A stretch of 64,000 nt of DNA from Nocardiopsis sp. NRRL B-16309 (GCF_001279585.1 NZ_LGEC01000148.1:97120-161119), one strand, 5' to 3'; counted from the first letter of the stretch, positions 8,354 through 18,591 are shown. Numbers and translations: made by a program. Notes: generated from the letters alone by a model not told the origin.

Positions 8354-8437
8354 ATTCTTCTCCAGAACTTTGTTACCGCTCAGGCACAACAAACGCAGGT
8401 CCCGATCGTGGGGCCGCAGAACCCACAGGGAGACCCC

Positions 8438-8980
8438 ATGGCAGCGCAGGAACTCAAGGCCGGCACCTGGAAGATCGACGCCGCCCACTCGGTCGTCGGC
8501 TTCTCCGTCCGCCACATGATGGTCAGCAAGGTCCGTGGCCGCTTCGAGAAGTTCGACGCCACCCTCACCGTCCCCGCCGACCCGACGCAGGCCTCCGTCG
8601 AGGCCGTCATCGACGCCGGATCGCTCAACACCGACAACGGCGACCGTGACAACCACGTCCGCTCCAAGGACTTCTTCGACACCGAGAACTTCCCCGAGTT
8701 CACCTTCCGCTCCACCGGCATCGCCGCCAAGGGCGAGGACTTCGTCCTCAAGGGCGAGCTGAGCATCAAGGGCAACACCCGCCCGGTCGAGCTGGACCTG
8801 GAGTTCAACGGCTCCACCCTCGACCCCTTCGGCCTGGACCGCGCCGGCTTCACCGCCTCGACGACGATCAGCCGCAAGGAGTTCGGCGTGGACATCGAGA
8901 TGCCGATGGACGGCGGCGGCGTGGTCGTCGGCGACAAGATCACCATCGACATCGACGCCGAGTTCACGCACCAGGCCTGA
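8438..8980 (+). CDS. YceI-family lipid-binding protein
   Basis: 180 aa lipocalin-like beta-barrel; family members bind isoprenoid chains. It opens with the typical GTWKIDAAHSVVGFSVRHMMVSKVRGRF, then VEAVIDAGSLNTDNGDRDNHVRSKDFFDTENFPEFTF, and ends RKEFGVDIEMPMDGGGVVVGDKI. There is no signal peptide, so this copy is cytoplasmic. The ATG at 8438 has GGGAG five bases upstream; longer readings extend into the leader. Divergent from a marR gene, a frequent partnership in actinomycetes, and followed by a strong terminator. Confidence 0.95.
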   Translation: MAAQELKAGTWKIDAAHSVVGFSVRHMMVSKVRGRFEKFDATLTVPADPTQASVEAVIDAGSLNTDNGDRDNHVRSKDFFDTENFPEFTFRSTGIAAKGEDFVLKGELSIKGNTRPVELDLEFNGSTLDPFGLDRAGFTASTTISRKEFGVDIEMPMDGGGVVVGDKITIDIDAEFTHQA

Positions 8981-9052
8981 TCCGGGCCCGTGGACGGCAC
9001 CCCACGGGTTGACGACACACCGTCGTCTCCCGTGCCGTGCCTCGGTTATCGT

Positions 9053-9084
9053 CAGTGGGGGAGGGCACACGCCCTCCCCCACTG
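9053..9084 (+). terminator. Terminator between yceI and the DUF2470 gene
   Basis: Perfect 14-bp stem (CAGTGGGGGAGGGC / GCCCTCCCCCACTG) with an ACAC tetraloop, 73 bases after the yceI stop and 34 bases before the next start. No T-run. Confidence 0.8.
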
Positions 9085-9117
9085 CCGTGCGCTCCCTCGC
9101 CCCGCCAGGAGGACCCG

Positions 9118-9426
9118 TTGCCGTCCAGCCCCTTCTCCCCCGAGGTCGTCGCCGCCGTCACCCGGCACATGAACGGCGACCACCCCGAGGACACCCTGGT
9201 CATCTGCCGTTCCCTGGGCGGCCGGCCCGAGGCCACCGCGGCCAGGATGACCGGTCTGGACGGTGAGGGCGGCGACTACGCGGTCACGGTCGGCGACGCG
9301 GAGCAGACGATCCGGATCCCCTGGTCCGAGCCGCTGACCGAACGTACCCAGATCCGCGCCGAGGTCGTGCGCATGTACCAGGAGGGGTGCGCGCGACTGG
9401 GCCTCGCCCCGCGCGGCGAGCACTGA
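9118..9426 (+). CDS. DUF2470 domain protein
   Basis: 102 aa. The rare TTG start is supported by a perfect AGGAGG five bases upstream; an in-frame ATG further up would read through the terminator hairpin. The motif HMNGDHPEDTLVICRS, then MTGLD, IPWSEPLTERTQIRAEVVRMYQ, matches the small alpha/beta domain found alone or at the C-terminus of haem-oxygenase-like and FMN-split-barrel proteins. His/Asp in HMNGDH suggest haem or iron binding. Its exact role is unknown. Confidence 0.85.
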   Translation: MPSSPFSPEVVAAVTRHMNGDHPEDTLVICRSLGGRPEATAARMTGLDGEGGDYAVTVGDAEQTIRIPWSEPLTERTQIRAEVVRMYQEGCARLGLAPRGEH

Positions 9427-9479
9427 CCCGCCGCGGACGGCCACCGAGGGCCGCCGCGCCGCCCGCCCACCACGGCCGG

Positions 9480-9665
9480 TCCGCCGGGACCAGCGACCGG
9501 TTCACAGCCGCGCTGCCGCACCGCCCGACCGGTGGCCCGCCCGACCAGCGACCCGCCCGACTGCTGGCCTGGCCCACCAGCGGCCCGCCGGACCGCCGAC
9601 TCGCCGCTCGACCGATGGCCCGCCGGACCGGTGGCCCGGCCGACCAGCGGCGCGGCCACCGCACG
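9480..9665. repeat. Degenerate GC-rich repeats in a 448-base gene-free gap
   Basis: Between 9427 and 9874 there is no supportable gene. About 9480-9665 is built from imperfect copies of a roughly 22-26-base unit around accggtggcccgcccgacc and gaccagcg. The last ~200 bases should hold the promoter of the kinase gene. Confidence 0.6.
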
Positions 9666-9874
9666 CGCCGCGAACACCACACGACCCACCGGGGCCGCGA
9701 CGGAACTCAAAGGCGTCGCCGGGAGTCCTATGGGGCATGGGGGAATCGGCACGGTCGCGGTCCCGGCGATGAGCGCCGCACCGACGCGGTGGGCACGCCT
9801 ACTCTGGAACCGCAGTCCCCTCCCCCGCACGCCCACGACACGAACGCCTCTTCCGAAGGGTGGCTCCGACCATA

Positions 9875-12607
9875 ATGGTCACGCCCGAATCCGGTGACGA
9901 CAACGCTCCGACCCGACGGATCGACCCCGCGGCACCCACGAGCCGGACCGGACCCACCGTCCGGACCGGCCCGGCGGCCGGCGCCACGCGGTGGGTCACC
10001 CGTGTGTTCCGTCCCGGCGGCGACCGGCGGGACGGTGTCGAGGCCACCCGTGTGGTCGAGCCCGGCGCAGGCCCCACCCGGGTCGCCGGCCCGGGAGCCG
10101 ACCGCACCAGCGTCCTGCCCGGGGGCTCGGCCGCCCCCGCGACCGCCAAGGCGCCCCGCCGCACGTTGGGCGAGGCAGGAACGAGCGGCGCGGCCCCCTG
10201 GTGGCGCACTCTCTTCGGCCCGCTCCTCGACTGGGTGAACCGGCTCCTGACCCGCGTGGTCGTCGGCCCCGCCGGAGACCTCGGCTACGCCGTCCCGGCC
10301 GAGCTGCGCCGCCGCTACCACGTGCTCGGCCACCTCGGCGCGGGAGGGGAGGCGGTCGTCTACCGCGCCCATCCCGTGGACGAGCCCGAACGCGAACTGG
10401 CCCTGAAGGTCTACCGGCCCGGGCACGACATCAACCGCGAGCTGCTCGACCGCCTGCGCGCCCGGGGCACGGCCTCGCCGCACACCCCGGCGGTCCAGGG
10501 GTACGGGACCGCCGCCAGCTCCTGGGGCGACGACCTGGCCTGGGAGGCCCAGGAGTTCTTCCCCCTGGGCTCCCTGCGCTCGGTGATCGACGAGGCGCCG
10601 CTGGAGGAGGAGCGGGCCCGCGCCGTCGTCGCGGCCGTCGCGGAGTGCCTGCGCCACTGGCACGTGGAGCTCCAGCACAACCACACCGACGTCAAGCCCG
10701 AGAACCTGCTCGTGCGCTCGCTGGACCCGCCGGTGGTCGCGCTCACCGACTTCGGCGGCGCCGTGCGCGCCACGATGAGCCGCGTCTACGGCGGACTCGC
10801 CATCACCGAGGACTACGCCGCTCCCGAGGTCGTCGAGGGCCGACGCGAGGCGCCCGCCGCCTGGTGGTCCCTGGGCGTCATGGCGCACGAGCTGGTCACC
10901 GGCCGCCGCCCCGAGCGCGGCGGCAACTGGCTGACCGCGCGCAACACCGAGGTGGACATCTCCGCCATCACCGACGAGCGCTGGCGCCTGCTGGTCCGCG
11001 GCCTGCTCGCGCCCACCCCGTCGGCCCGCTGGGGCTACGACGAGGTCACGCAGTGGCTGGCCGGTGAGCGGCCCGAGATCCGGACCGTGCGGCGGCTGCG
11101 CCCGATCGAGTTCGCGGGGACCAACCACGACGATCCGCCGAGCCTGGCCTTCGACCTGCTCGACCGCTCCGACACCGGCGCCCTGTGGCTGCGCAGCCAC
11201 TGGCCCCAGCTGCGCACCTGGCTGGACCGGGAGGTCAACGACTACACGTTCGACCGCGCCTACCTGACCGGGCTGGAGGACCACCCGGAGCTCGCGCACG
11301 TGGCGATCAGCGCCCTGGCCGCGCGCTACGTGCCCGGGATGCCGCCGCGCTACCGCGGGCACGAGATCAGTGCCGACGGGCTGCTCGCCCTGGCCACCGG
11401 GCAGGCCAGCCGCCACGCCCTGGTGCGCGAGGCCGTGGAGTCGGGGGCAGTGGGGCTGGGCGCCCAGCACTGGTGCCCCCACCCGGAGTGCCGTTCGGGC
11501 GGCTCGGGGCGGTGCGCCCTGCTCGAACGCGTGCAGCACGAGGTACCGCTCCTGATGCGCCGGGTCGGCGAGACCGTCGACCGGCTGGTCGGCTCGGGTC
11601 CGGACGCGCCCCGGCGGCCCGCCGCGCACGAGACCGACGCCGTGTGGGCCCAGGCGGTGGAACTGGTCCTGGTGCCCGAGACCGCCTCGGAGCACCGTTC
11701 GCTGCTGCGCCGCCAGTCGTGGCACCCCACGCAGCGCAGCGCCGCCCCGCACGCCCCGTGGTGGACCGAGCAGCGGCGCACGGCGCTGCGCGACGGTTCG
11801 GGCGGCGACGCCCTGGCGACGCGTGGCTCGATGCTCACCGCGCTCCTGCTGCTGCCCGAGGCGGTGCGGGTCGGCGGTGTCGTCAGTGCGCGCGAGCGCG
11901 CGGACGGGCGGGCCCGGCGCCAGGACCGGTGGGCCTCGCTCGCCGGTTCGGCGCGGGAGCGCTGGGCGGGCGCCAAGGAGCGGCTGGCGACCGCGAAACA
12001 GCGCCGGGTGGAGGCCGCCACGGCGCCGACCAGGCCGGATGTCCCGGTGGTGCCGGGCGCCTATGGCGACCACGGGCAACAGCGTGCGACCGAGACGGCG
12101 CGCACCCGCCGCGAGCAGGAGCGGGCCCAGCGCCGGGTCGACCGGACCATGAGCCAGATCCAGCGGGCGATGTCGGCGGGCAAGTGCCGCCGTTTCGCCT
12201 ACCCGGCCGCTCTTTTGGGACTGGTGGACGGGCTCGGCCGGTCGCTGCGCCCCTCCGAGGGCTTCTACCCCGAGAGCGAGTTCGTCACCTCGGCCTACAC
12301 CGGGCTGCTCGACGCGAGCGACGGCGCGGTGCTCGGCTGGCTGTCGGAGGTGACCGGTGCGGTGACGGGACTGCTGCCCGGGGCCATGGGCACGTCCTGG
12401 TGGTGGCCCGTGCTGCTGTCGGTGGTGCTGGTGGTCCTGGGGCGCACGGCGGCGAGCAAGCGGCCCGCCACCCGGGCCCGCCGCCGCCTGGCCGCGTTCC
12501 GGCTGGCGCTGGCCGGGTCGCTCCTGATGGTGGTGGTCCTGCTGTCCACCGGCCTGGTCGCGCTGGGGTCGGGCGTGCTCATCCCGTTGGACGGACTGCT
12601 CGGCTGA
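9875..12607 (+). CDS. Large membrane-anchored Ser/Thr protein kinase
   Basis: 910 aa. Residues ~1-110 are low-complexity (Thr/Arg/Pro/Gly). The kinase domain runs ~147-400: Gly loop LGAGGEAVVYRA (~153-164), Lys178 in LALKVY, catalytic loop HTDVKPENLLV (H270, D272), TDFGGA (D292) and YAAPEVV. All catalytic residues are present, although HRD has become HTD. The middle ~400 residues are unique, with a Cys/His cluster (CPHPECRSGGSGRC, ~533) and a charged, probably coiled region ~680-770. Two C-terminal hydrophobic helices (~842-860 and 880-903) should anchor it. The kinase end is N-terminal and there are no PASTA repeats, so it is not PknB-like. Start ATG 9875 or GTG 9860. It is a single-gene unit. 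Confidence 0.85.
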   Translation: MVTPESGDDNAPTRRIDPAAPTSRTGPTVRTGPAAGATRWVTRVFRPGGDRRDGVEATRVVEPGAGPTRVAGPGADRTSVLPGGSAAPATAKAPRRTLGEAGTSGAAPWWRTLFGPLLDWVNRLLTRVVVGPAGDLGYAVPAELRRRYHVLGHLGAGGEAVVYRAHPVDEPERELALKVYRPGHDINRELLDRLRARGTASPHTPAVQGYGTAASSWGDDLAWEAQEFFPLGSLRSVIDEAPLEEERARAVVAAVAECLRHWHVELQHNHTDVKPENLLVRSLDPPVVALTDFGGAVRATMSRVYGGLAITEDYAAPEVVEGRREAPAAWWSLGVMAHELVTGRRPERGGNWLTARNTEVDISAITDERWRLLVRGLLAPTPSARWGYDEVTQWLAGERPEIRTVRRLRPIEFAGTNHDDPPSLAFDLLDRSDTGALWLRSHWPQLRTWLDREVNDYTFDRAYLTGLEDHPELAHVAISALAARYVPGMPPRYRGHEISADGLLALATGQASRHALVREAVESGAVGLGAQHWCPHPECRSGGSGRCALLERVQHEVPLLMRRVGETVDRLVGSGPDAPRRPAAHETDAVWAQAVELVLVPETASEHRSLLRRQSWHPTQRSAAPHAPWWTEQRRTALRDGSGGDALATRGSMLTALLLLPEAVRVGGVVSARERADGRARRQDRWASLAGSARERWAGAKERLATAKQRRVEAATAPTRPDVPVVPGAYGDHGQQRATETARTRREQERAQRRVDRTMSQIQRAMSAGKCRRFAYPAALLGLVDGLGRSLRPSEGFYPESEFVTSAYTGLLDASDGAVLGWLSEVTGAVTGLLPGAMGTSWWWPVLLSVVLVVLGRTAASKRPATRARRRLAAFRLALAGSLLMVVVLLSTGLVALGSGVLIPLDGLLG

Positions 12608-12727
12608 TCCGGCGGCCCCTGGGCCCCCTGGCCCCGGCGGTGGGCGCGATCAGCGCGATGCCGTGGCCGTCCGCGGGTGCCGCCCGGCTGCGCCGGGGCA
12701 CGGCCGCGTGGGACCTCGAAGGACCAC

Positions 12728-12759
12728 GGGCCGGTCGCGGACACCCGCGCGACCGGCCC
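12728..12759 (+). terminator. Terminator after the kinase gene
   Basis: Perfect 12-bp stem gggccggtcgcg / cgcgaccggccc with an 8-base loop, 121 bases after the stop. It is followed by short ggtccggccggtcc reiterations. Confidence 0.65.
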
Positions 12760-12884
12760 GAACGGCCAGTCCGGCCGGTCCGGCCGGTCCGGGACCCGGG
12801 CGGGTGTGAGCGCGCACAAGTGCTGGTGGGCTATGATCGCCCGGTTCGGCACACGGCCGGACTCCGAGCTGAAAAGGGTGACGT

Positions 12885-13808
12885 GTGGCTGAGGTGATCG
12901 AGCTGCGCGCGGGCGACTTCCGCGCGCGCGTCGACCGGTCCGGGGCGGGACTGCAGTCCCTGACCTGTGGTGGTCGCGACCTGGTGTGGCCCTACACCAG
13001 AGGCAGCGGTCCGGTCGCCTTCCAGGGCCAGGTGCTCGCCCCGTGGCCGAACCGGGTCGGCGGCGGCCGGTACGCGTTCGGCGGTCGCGAGTTCCAGCTG
13101 GAGATCAACAACCCCGCCACGGGCACGGCCATCCACGGCCTGGTGCACGACCTGGAGTGGTCCCCCGTCGACCTCGCCGACGACGCGGTGACCCTGCGGC
13201 TGGTCTTCGAGGGCACCCCGGCCTTCCCGTTCCCCCTGGACCTGAGCGTCACCTACACGCTGACCGGGACGGGGCTGACCGTCTCGACCAGCGCGTCGAA
13301 CCGCGGTTCCGGTCCGGCGCCGTTCGGGTTGGGCTTCCACCCCTACCTCACGCTCGGCGAGCCGCTGTCGGAGCTGGCCGCCCGGGGAGAGGTCGAGGTG
13401 GAGATCACCGCTGGCTCCCACCAGCCGGTCGACGAGCACCTGCTGCCGTCCGGTCCCCCGGAGCCCGTGGAGGGCAGCGGGCTGGACTTCCGTTCGCCGG
13501 GGCGCGCACTGGGCGACACGGTGCTGGACACCGCGTTCACCGACCTGGCCCGCGACGGGGACGGGCGCGCGTGGGTGCGGCTCATCGGACCGGAGCACCG
13601 GGTGGAACTGTGGTGCGACGCCTCGTTCGGCTGGCTCCAGGTCTTCAGCGCCGACACGCTGGGCGGTCCCGCCCACCGGGCGCACCTGGCCGCGGAGCCG
13701 ATGACCTGTCCGCCCAACGCCCTGGCCACGGGCCGGGACCTGATCGTCCTGGAGCCCGGGGAGTCCACCGAGCACACGTTCGGGATCACCACGTCCGCCC
13801 GCGGCTAG
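12885..13808 (+). CDS. Aldose 1-epimerase family protein
   Basis: 307 aa galactose-mutarotase-like beta-sandwich. The GALM landmarks are present: LAPWPNRVGGGRY, the first His in TAIHGLVHD, the catalytic His in GLGFHPYL and the C-terminal acidic region LAAEPMTCPPNALATG (Glu base). It interconverts sugar anomers; the exact sugar is unknown. GTG start at 12885 with a GGG-type SD. No sugar-catabolic neighbours. Confidence 0.9.
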   Translation: MAEVIELRAGDFRARVDRSGAGLQSLTCGGRDLVWPYTRGSGPVAFQGQVLAPWPNRVGGGRYAFGGREFQLEINNPATGTAIHGLVHDLEWSPVDLADDAVTLRLVFEGTPAFPFPLDLSVTYTLTGTGLTVSTSASNRGSGPAPFGLGFHPYLTLGEPLSELAARGEVEVEITAGSHQPVDEHLLPSGPPEPVEGSGLDFRSPGRALGDTVLDTAFTDLARDGDGRAWVRLIGPEHRVELWCDASFGWLQVFSADTLGGPAHRAHLAAEPMTCPPNALATGRDLIVLEPGESTEHTFGITTSARG

Positions 13809-13983
13809 GTCGTGTCCTGCGCGGCATCCGGGCTCGCGGCCGCCAGGGCAGCCTCTCGCCGCGCCTCCGCGCTCGTGCGGCAACCAGGCTGAACGTCGCG
13901 CATTGGCGTGCGAGAGAGGGACCGACGACCCGCTCGCTCACCCGAAAGCCCGCAGAAGAACACTCCCCAGGCCGTCTCGCGCC

Positions 13984-14017
13984 TGATACCCCCCGCCGTC
14001 CGCGTCGCGGGGTGTCA
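13984..14017. terminator. Convergent terminator between epimerase and MobA-like gene
   Basis: Inverted repeat TGATACCCC...GGGGTGTCA (one mismatch and one bulge) with its right arm overlapping the stop codon of the minus-strand gene. The 180 bases before it, after the epimerase, hold no recognisable gene. Confidence 0.55.
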
Positions 14018-14635
14018 GGCCCGGTCGAGCATGCCGCTGAGGCGCGCCAGGTCCTCCGCGGTGTCGATGTCGTCCGGGCTGGCGATGTCGTCGCAGGCCA
14101 CGGTGGTCACCAGGTGCGAGTACGCGCGCAGGAACGGGCGCGCTCCCACGTCCTGCTTGGCCATGGCGTGCACGGTCGACCAGTGCTCACGTCCGAGCAT
14201 GACCGGGTTGCGGGGGTTGCCGGCGTAGGTGGCGACCGCGGCGCGGGCGCCCCGGTCGTACTCGTCGATCAGCCTCCGCACCGCCAGGGGCGTCACGAGC
14301 GGCTGATCGGCCAGCGCGACCAGGACCGCGTCCACGGTGTCGGGCAGCGCGTCGATCCCCGCCCGCACCGACGACCCCATGCCGGTCGCCCAGTCCGGGT
14401 TGTGCACGGTGTGGGCGCCCGGCACGGACGTCTCCGCCGCCCCGAGCACCACCATGACGGGGTCGCAGCCGCCCTCCGTCAGCGTGCGGATCCCCCGGTC
14501 GACCAGGCGCTCCCCACCCACCTCGACCAGCGCCTTGGGGCGGCCGAGCCTGCTCCCCGAGCCCGCCGCCAACAGCAGGCCCGCCACGCAGGCCGGCCTT
14601 CCCCGGTTCGTTCCCTCCACGTCCCCACTGCCCAT
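14015..14635 (-). CDS. MobA-like NTP transferase (MocA-type)
   Basis: 206 aa GT-A-fold nucleotidyltransferase. The N-terminal nucleotide loop LLLAAGSGSRLGRPKALVEVGG, the metal motif ALADQPLVTP and the second loop NPRNPVMLG are those of molybdenum-cofactor cytidylyl/guanylyl-transferases, which attach CMP or GMP to molybdopterin. It sits beside xdhC on the same strand, the classic pairing for maturation of xanthine-dehydrogenase or CO-dehydrogenase-type enzymes. Which nucleotide is transferred cannot be read from sequence. Confidence 0.87.
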   Translation of the reverse strand: MGSGDVEGTNRGRPACVAGLLLAAGSGSRLGRPKALVEVGGERLVDRGIRTLTEGGCDPVMVVLGAAETSVPGAHTVHNPDWATGMGSSVRAGIDALPDTVDAVLVALADQPLVTPLAVRRLIDEYDRGARAAVATYAGNPRNPVMLGREHWSTVHAMAKQDVGARPFLRAYSHLVTTVACDDIASPDDIDTAEDLARLSGMLDRA

Positions 14636-14691
14636 GACGAGATGATGTCACGCGGTCGCCGACCGGGTTGGGGACCTCGGTCACTCGCCCG

Positions 14692-14749
14692 CTGAAATTT
14701 CAGGGCCGACTTTCACACTCGGCCGTGACCAGCGCGTTTCCGGAACGCG
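14692..14749. other. Cluster of small palindromes between xdhC and the MobA-like gene
   Basis: CTGAAATTTCAG (14692-14703) is a perfect 12-bp palindrome, unusually AT-rich for the window. It is followed by GCCGA...TCGGC and by CGCGTT-tccgg-AACGCG (14733-14749). The last is a plausible xdhC terminator; the first could be an operator for the MobA-like gene, whose start is 57 bases away. Confidence 0.5.
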
Positions 14750-14759
14750 GCTTTTCGGT

Positions 14760-15926
14760 TCACCTCTGAGCGTGACCGAATCCGGCCGGAACCGGGCCCG
14801 GATCCGGTGTGTCCCGGTGGATTCGTCCCGATGTCTCACGCAGGGCCCGTCCGCTGCCGCCCCAGCGCACCTGGACCAGCTCGGCGGCGATCGACACCGC
14901 CGTCTCCTCCGGCGTGCGCGCGCCCAGGTCCAGCCCGATCGGTGAGTGCAGGCGCTCCAGCCGCTCCTCGTCCACGCCCGCCTCGCGCAGCCGTTCCAGC
15001 CGGTCCTCGTGGGTGCGCCGGGACCCCATCGCGCCGATGTAGCCCGCACGGGTGGCCAGGGCGGCCTTGATGACCGGGACGTCGAACTTGGGGTCGTGGG
15101 TGAGCACGCACACGACGGTCCGCTCGTCCACCTGGTCGGCGATCTCGTCGAGGAACACGTGCGGCCACTTGACCACCACCTCCTCGGCGGTGGGGAAGCG
15201 CTTGCGGGTCGCGAAGACCGGGCGGGCGTCGCACACCGTGACCCGGTAGCCCAGGTAGGTGCCCAGGTCGGCGACGGCCGCGGCGAAGTCGATGGCGCCG
15301 AACACCAGCATGCGCGGCGCGGGCGTGAACGACTGGACGAACACCTCCAGCTCGTCGCCGCGCCGCTGCCCGTCGGCCCCGTACCGCAGCACCCCCGTGC
15401 TGCCCTGGGCCAGCATGCCGCGCACGTCGTCGTCGAGCGCGTCGGCCAGGCGTCCGCCGGCCGCCCCCAGGTCGCCGTCGGCGTGCGTCGGCCACACCAC
15501 GCGGCGCATCCCGACCCGGTCGGCGCCGGAGGGATCGGCCACGACGGTGGCCACGGCGACCGGCTGGTGCTCGTCGACGGCGCCGATGACGGCACCGAGT
15601 TGGGGGAAGGAGTCCCGGCTGAGGGGTTCGACGAACATGTGGAGGGTCCCGCCGCAGGTCAGCCCGACGCTGAACGCCTCCTCGTCGCTGTAGCCGTACG
15701 TGCGCCGCACCGGCTCGCCGGTACGGATCGCTTCCAGGGCCTCCTCGTAGACGGCGCCCTCCACGCAGCCGCCCGACACGCTCCCGGTGACCTCCCCGGA
15801 CGCGCTGACCAGCATGGCCGCCCCCGGCCCGCGCGGTGCGCTCTTGTCCGTGTCGATGACCGTGGCCAGCGCGAACGTCTCACCCGAGGCGTACAGCCGC
15901 GACACGGCCGCTCGGATATCCCTCAC
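14760..15926 (-). CDS. XdhC/CoxI-family molybdenum cofactor maturation protein
   Basis: 388 aa. The N-terminal XdhC/CoxI domain contains GSVSGGCVEGAVYEEA and GLTCGGTLHMFVEPL with the conserved Cys residues. The C-terminal Rossmann domain contains MLVFGAIDFAAAVADLGTYLGYRVTVCDARP and YIGAMGSRRTHEDRLERLREAG. XdhC proteins bind Moco and help insert and sulfurate it. I use the GTG at 15926 (AAGGGG upstream, protein VRDIRAAVSRLYASGE); a 39-codon upstream extension is not homologous. No molybdenum hydroxylase subunit is in the window, so the client lies elsewhere. Confidence 0.92.
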   Translation of the reverse strand: MRDIRAAVSRLYASGETFALATVIDTDKSAPRGPGAAMLVSASGEVTGSVSGGCVEGAVYEEALEAIRTGEPVRRTYGYSDEEAFSVGLTCGGTLHMFVEPLSRDSFPQLGAVIGAVDEHQPVAVATVVADPSGADRVGMRRVVWPTHADGDLGAAGGRLADALDDDVRGMLAQGSTGVLRYGADGQRRGDELEVFVQSFTPAPRMLVFGAIDFAAAVADLGTYLGYRVTVCDARPVFATRKRFPTAEEVVVKWPHVFLDEIADQVDERTVVCVLTHDPKFDVPVIKAALATRAGYIGAMGSRRTHEDRLERLREAGVDEERLERLHSPIGLDLGARTPEETAVSIAAELVQVRWGGSGRALRETSGRIHRDTPDPGPVPAGFGHAQR

Positions 15927-16080
15927 GCGACACCCCTTCTTCCACTCGTCCCGCGTCCCCCGGCGCTCGCGGGGGAAGGGCGCGGGCCTCGCCTTCCACG
16001 GTATGTGCCCCGCACAACGGAAGGGGAGTCGCCGTTCACTCAAGAAACGGCGACTCCCCTTGTACGTCTCTACGAACGAC

Positions 16081-16635
16081 TCACGTGCGGTCCGGCTCCG
16101 GCGCCTCGCCGCGCTCGTGCAGCAGGGCCCGGAAGTCCCTGAGCTGGTGTCGGGCGAGCTCGCCGTCCGCGCTCTGGATGCCCATCACCGCGAGCGTGCT
16201 GCCGTCGGACAGGTCGACCGAGGGCCAGGGCTCCCCTTCGCGCATCTGCGCGTCGATGATCTCGGGCCAGGCCAGCACGTGGGTGCGGATGCTGTTGACG
16301 ATGGTGACGTTGTCCCTGGTGGCCACCAGGCGCGGCCGTCCGAGCAGGTGGAGGATCGCGGCGATGACCAGGCCGAGCCCGAACAGCATCACCCGGTCCA
16401 TGATCCGCCAGTCCTCCGGCAGGGTCGCGGAGAGCACGCCCATGGTGGCCACGACCAGCAGGGCCAGGCCGTAGGCGACCCAGCGCATCGCGCGCGGCCG
16501 CCACGTCATGGGCAGCGTCGGCTGCCCGGAGACCTCGTCCACCGCTTGTTCCTCAGTCCGCACCAACTGCTCCGCTCCGAGCCCCGTCGGCGTCCGCCGA
16601 CGGGAGGGGTCCACCTCGTCCGTCCTGGCCGTGAC
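16081..16635 (-). CDS. PH-domain membrane protein (bacterial PH_6 type)
   Basis: 184 aa. After ~40 polar residues there are two hydrophobic helices (WVAYGLALLVVATMGVLSA and VMLFGLGLVIAAILHLL) and a small PH-like beta domain (VTIVNSIRTHVLAWPEIIDAQ). This protein commonly follows ribH in actinomycetes; its function is unknown. I place the start at the GTG at 16635, just after the ribH terminator, because the longer frame reads backwards into ribH. Confidence 0.75.
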   Translation of the reverse strand, partial: VTARTDEVDPSRRRTPTGLGAEQLVRTEEQAVDEVSGQPTLPMTWRPRAMRWVAYGLALLVVATMGVLSATLPEDWRIMDRVMLFGLGLVIAAILHLLGRPRLVATRDNVTIVNSIRTHVLAWPEIIDAQMREGEPWPSVDLSDGSTLAVMGIQSADGELARHQLRDFRALLHERGEAPEPDRT

Positions 16636-16643
16636 CGGGCCGG

Positions 16644-16665
16644 GGCCGCGGGTTCGCCCGCGGCC
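16644..16665 (-). terminator. Terminator after ribH
   Basis: Perfect 9-bp stem GGCCGCGGG / CCCGCGGCC capped by a TTCG tetraloop, 17 bases past the ribH stop. It separates the riboflavin genes from the PH-domain gene, though partial readthrough is possible. Confidence 0.8.
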
Positions 16666-16681
16666 GGTCCGCGCGCGGGAC

Positions 16682-17155
16682 TCAGCGGCGCAGCCCGCGC
16701 AGGGCCACCGCCGTGTCCAGGGCGGCCAGCGCCGCCTCCGCGCCCTTGTCCTCGGCACTGCCCGGCAGGCCGGCGCGGTCACGCGCCTGTTCAAGGGTGT
16801 CACATGTCAGCACGCCGTTGCCGACGGGGGTGGACTGGCGCAGGGCGACCTCGGTGAGCCCGTGGGTGACGGACTGGCACACGTAGTCGAAGTGCGGTGT
16901 GCCGCCCCGGATGACCGCGCCCAGCGCGATGACGGCGTCGTGCTGGCGCGCCAGCTCCTGGGCGACGACCGGGATCTCCACGGCTCCGGCGACCCGGACG
17001 ACCACGGGATCGGCGGCGCCGGAGGCCTTGACCGCGGCCAGGGCGTTGGCGAGCATCGGCTCGACGATGGGCGCGTTCCAGCGGGTGACGACGATGCCGA
17101 CGGACAGTCCGGCGGCGTCGACGTCATCGGGTTCGGGGCGGCCTTCACCACTCAT
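16682..17155 (-). CDS. ribH: 6,7-dimethyl-8-ribityllumazine synthase
   Basis: 157 aa, the usual length. It condenses the pyrimidine diamine with the RibB product to make lumazine. Signatures: VGIVVTRWNAPIVEPML, VAGAVEIPVVAQEL, VIALGAVIRGGTPHFDYVCQSVTHG with the catalytic His, and PVGNGVLTCDTLEQA. ATG at 17155 with GGAGATCC upstream. Last riboflavin gene of the ribE-ribBA-ribH set; ribD is not in the window. Confidence 0.97.
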   Translation of the reverse strand: MSGEGRPEPDDVDAAGLSVGIVVTRWNAPIVEPMLANALAAVKASGAADPVVVRVAGAVEIPVVAQELARQHDAVIALGAVIRGGTPHFDYVCQSVTHGLTEVALRQSTPVGNGVLTCDTLEQARDRAGLPGSAEDKGAEAALAALDTAVALRGLRR

Positions 17156-17199
17156 GTGCGGATCTCCTTCGTACGGTACGGCGGGTCGGGGGCGGGGCG

Positions 17200-18489
<1,290 letters not shown>

Positions 18490-18591
18490 GGCCGCTCCCT
18501 GAGAGTGCGTGGGTGGTTCTGTGCGTGGTCGGTGGTGGGCCGGACCCTCCGGGTGCCGCGGGCGTCGGGGGCCGCACGGCCGGAGGGGACC

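Noticed and set aside
9728..12079. 783-codon open frame on the minus strand
   Set aside because: Antisense to the Ser/Thr kinase, without start signal or recognisable motif.
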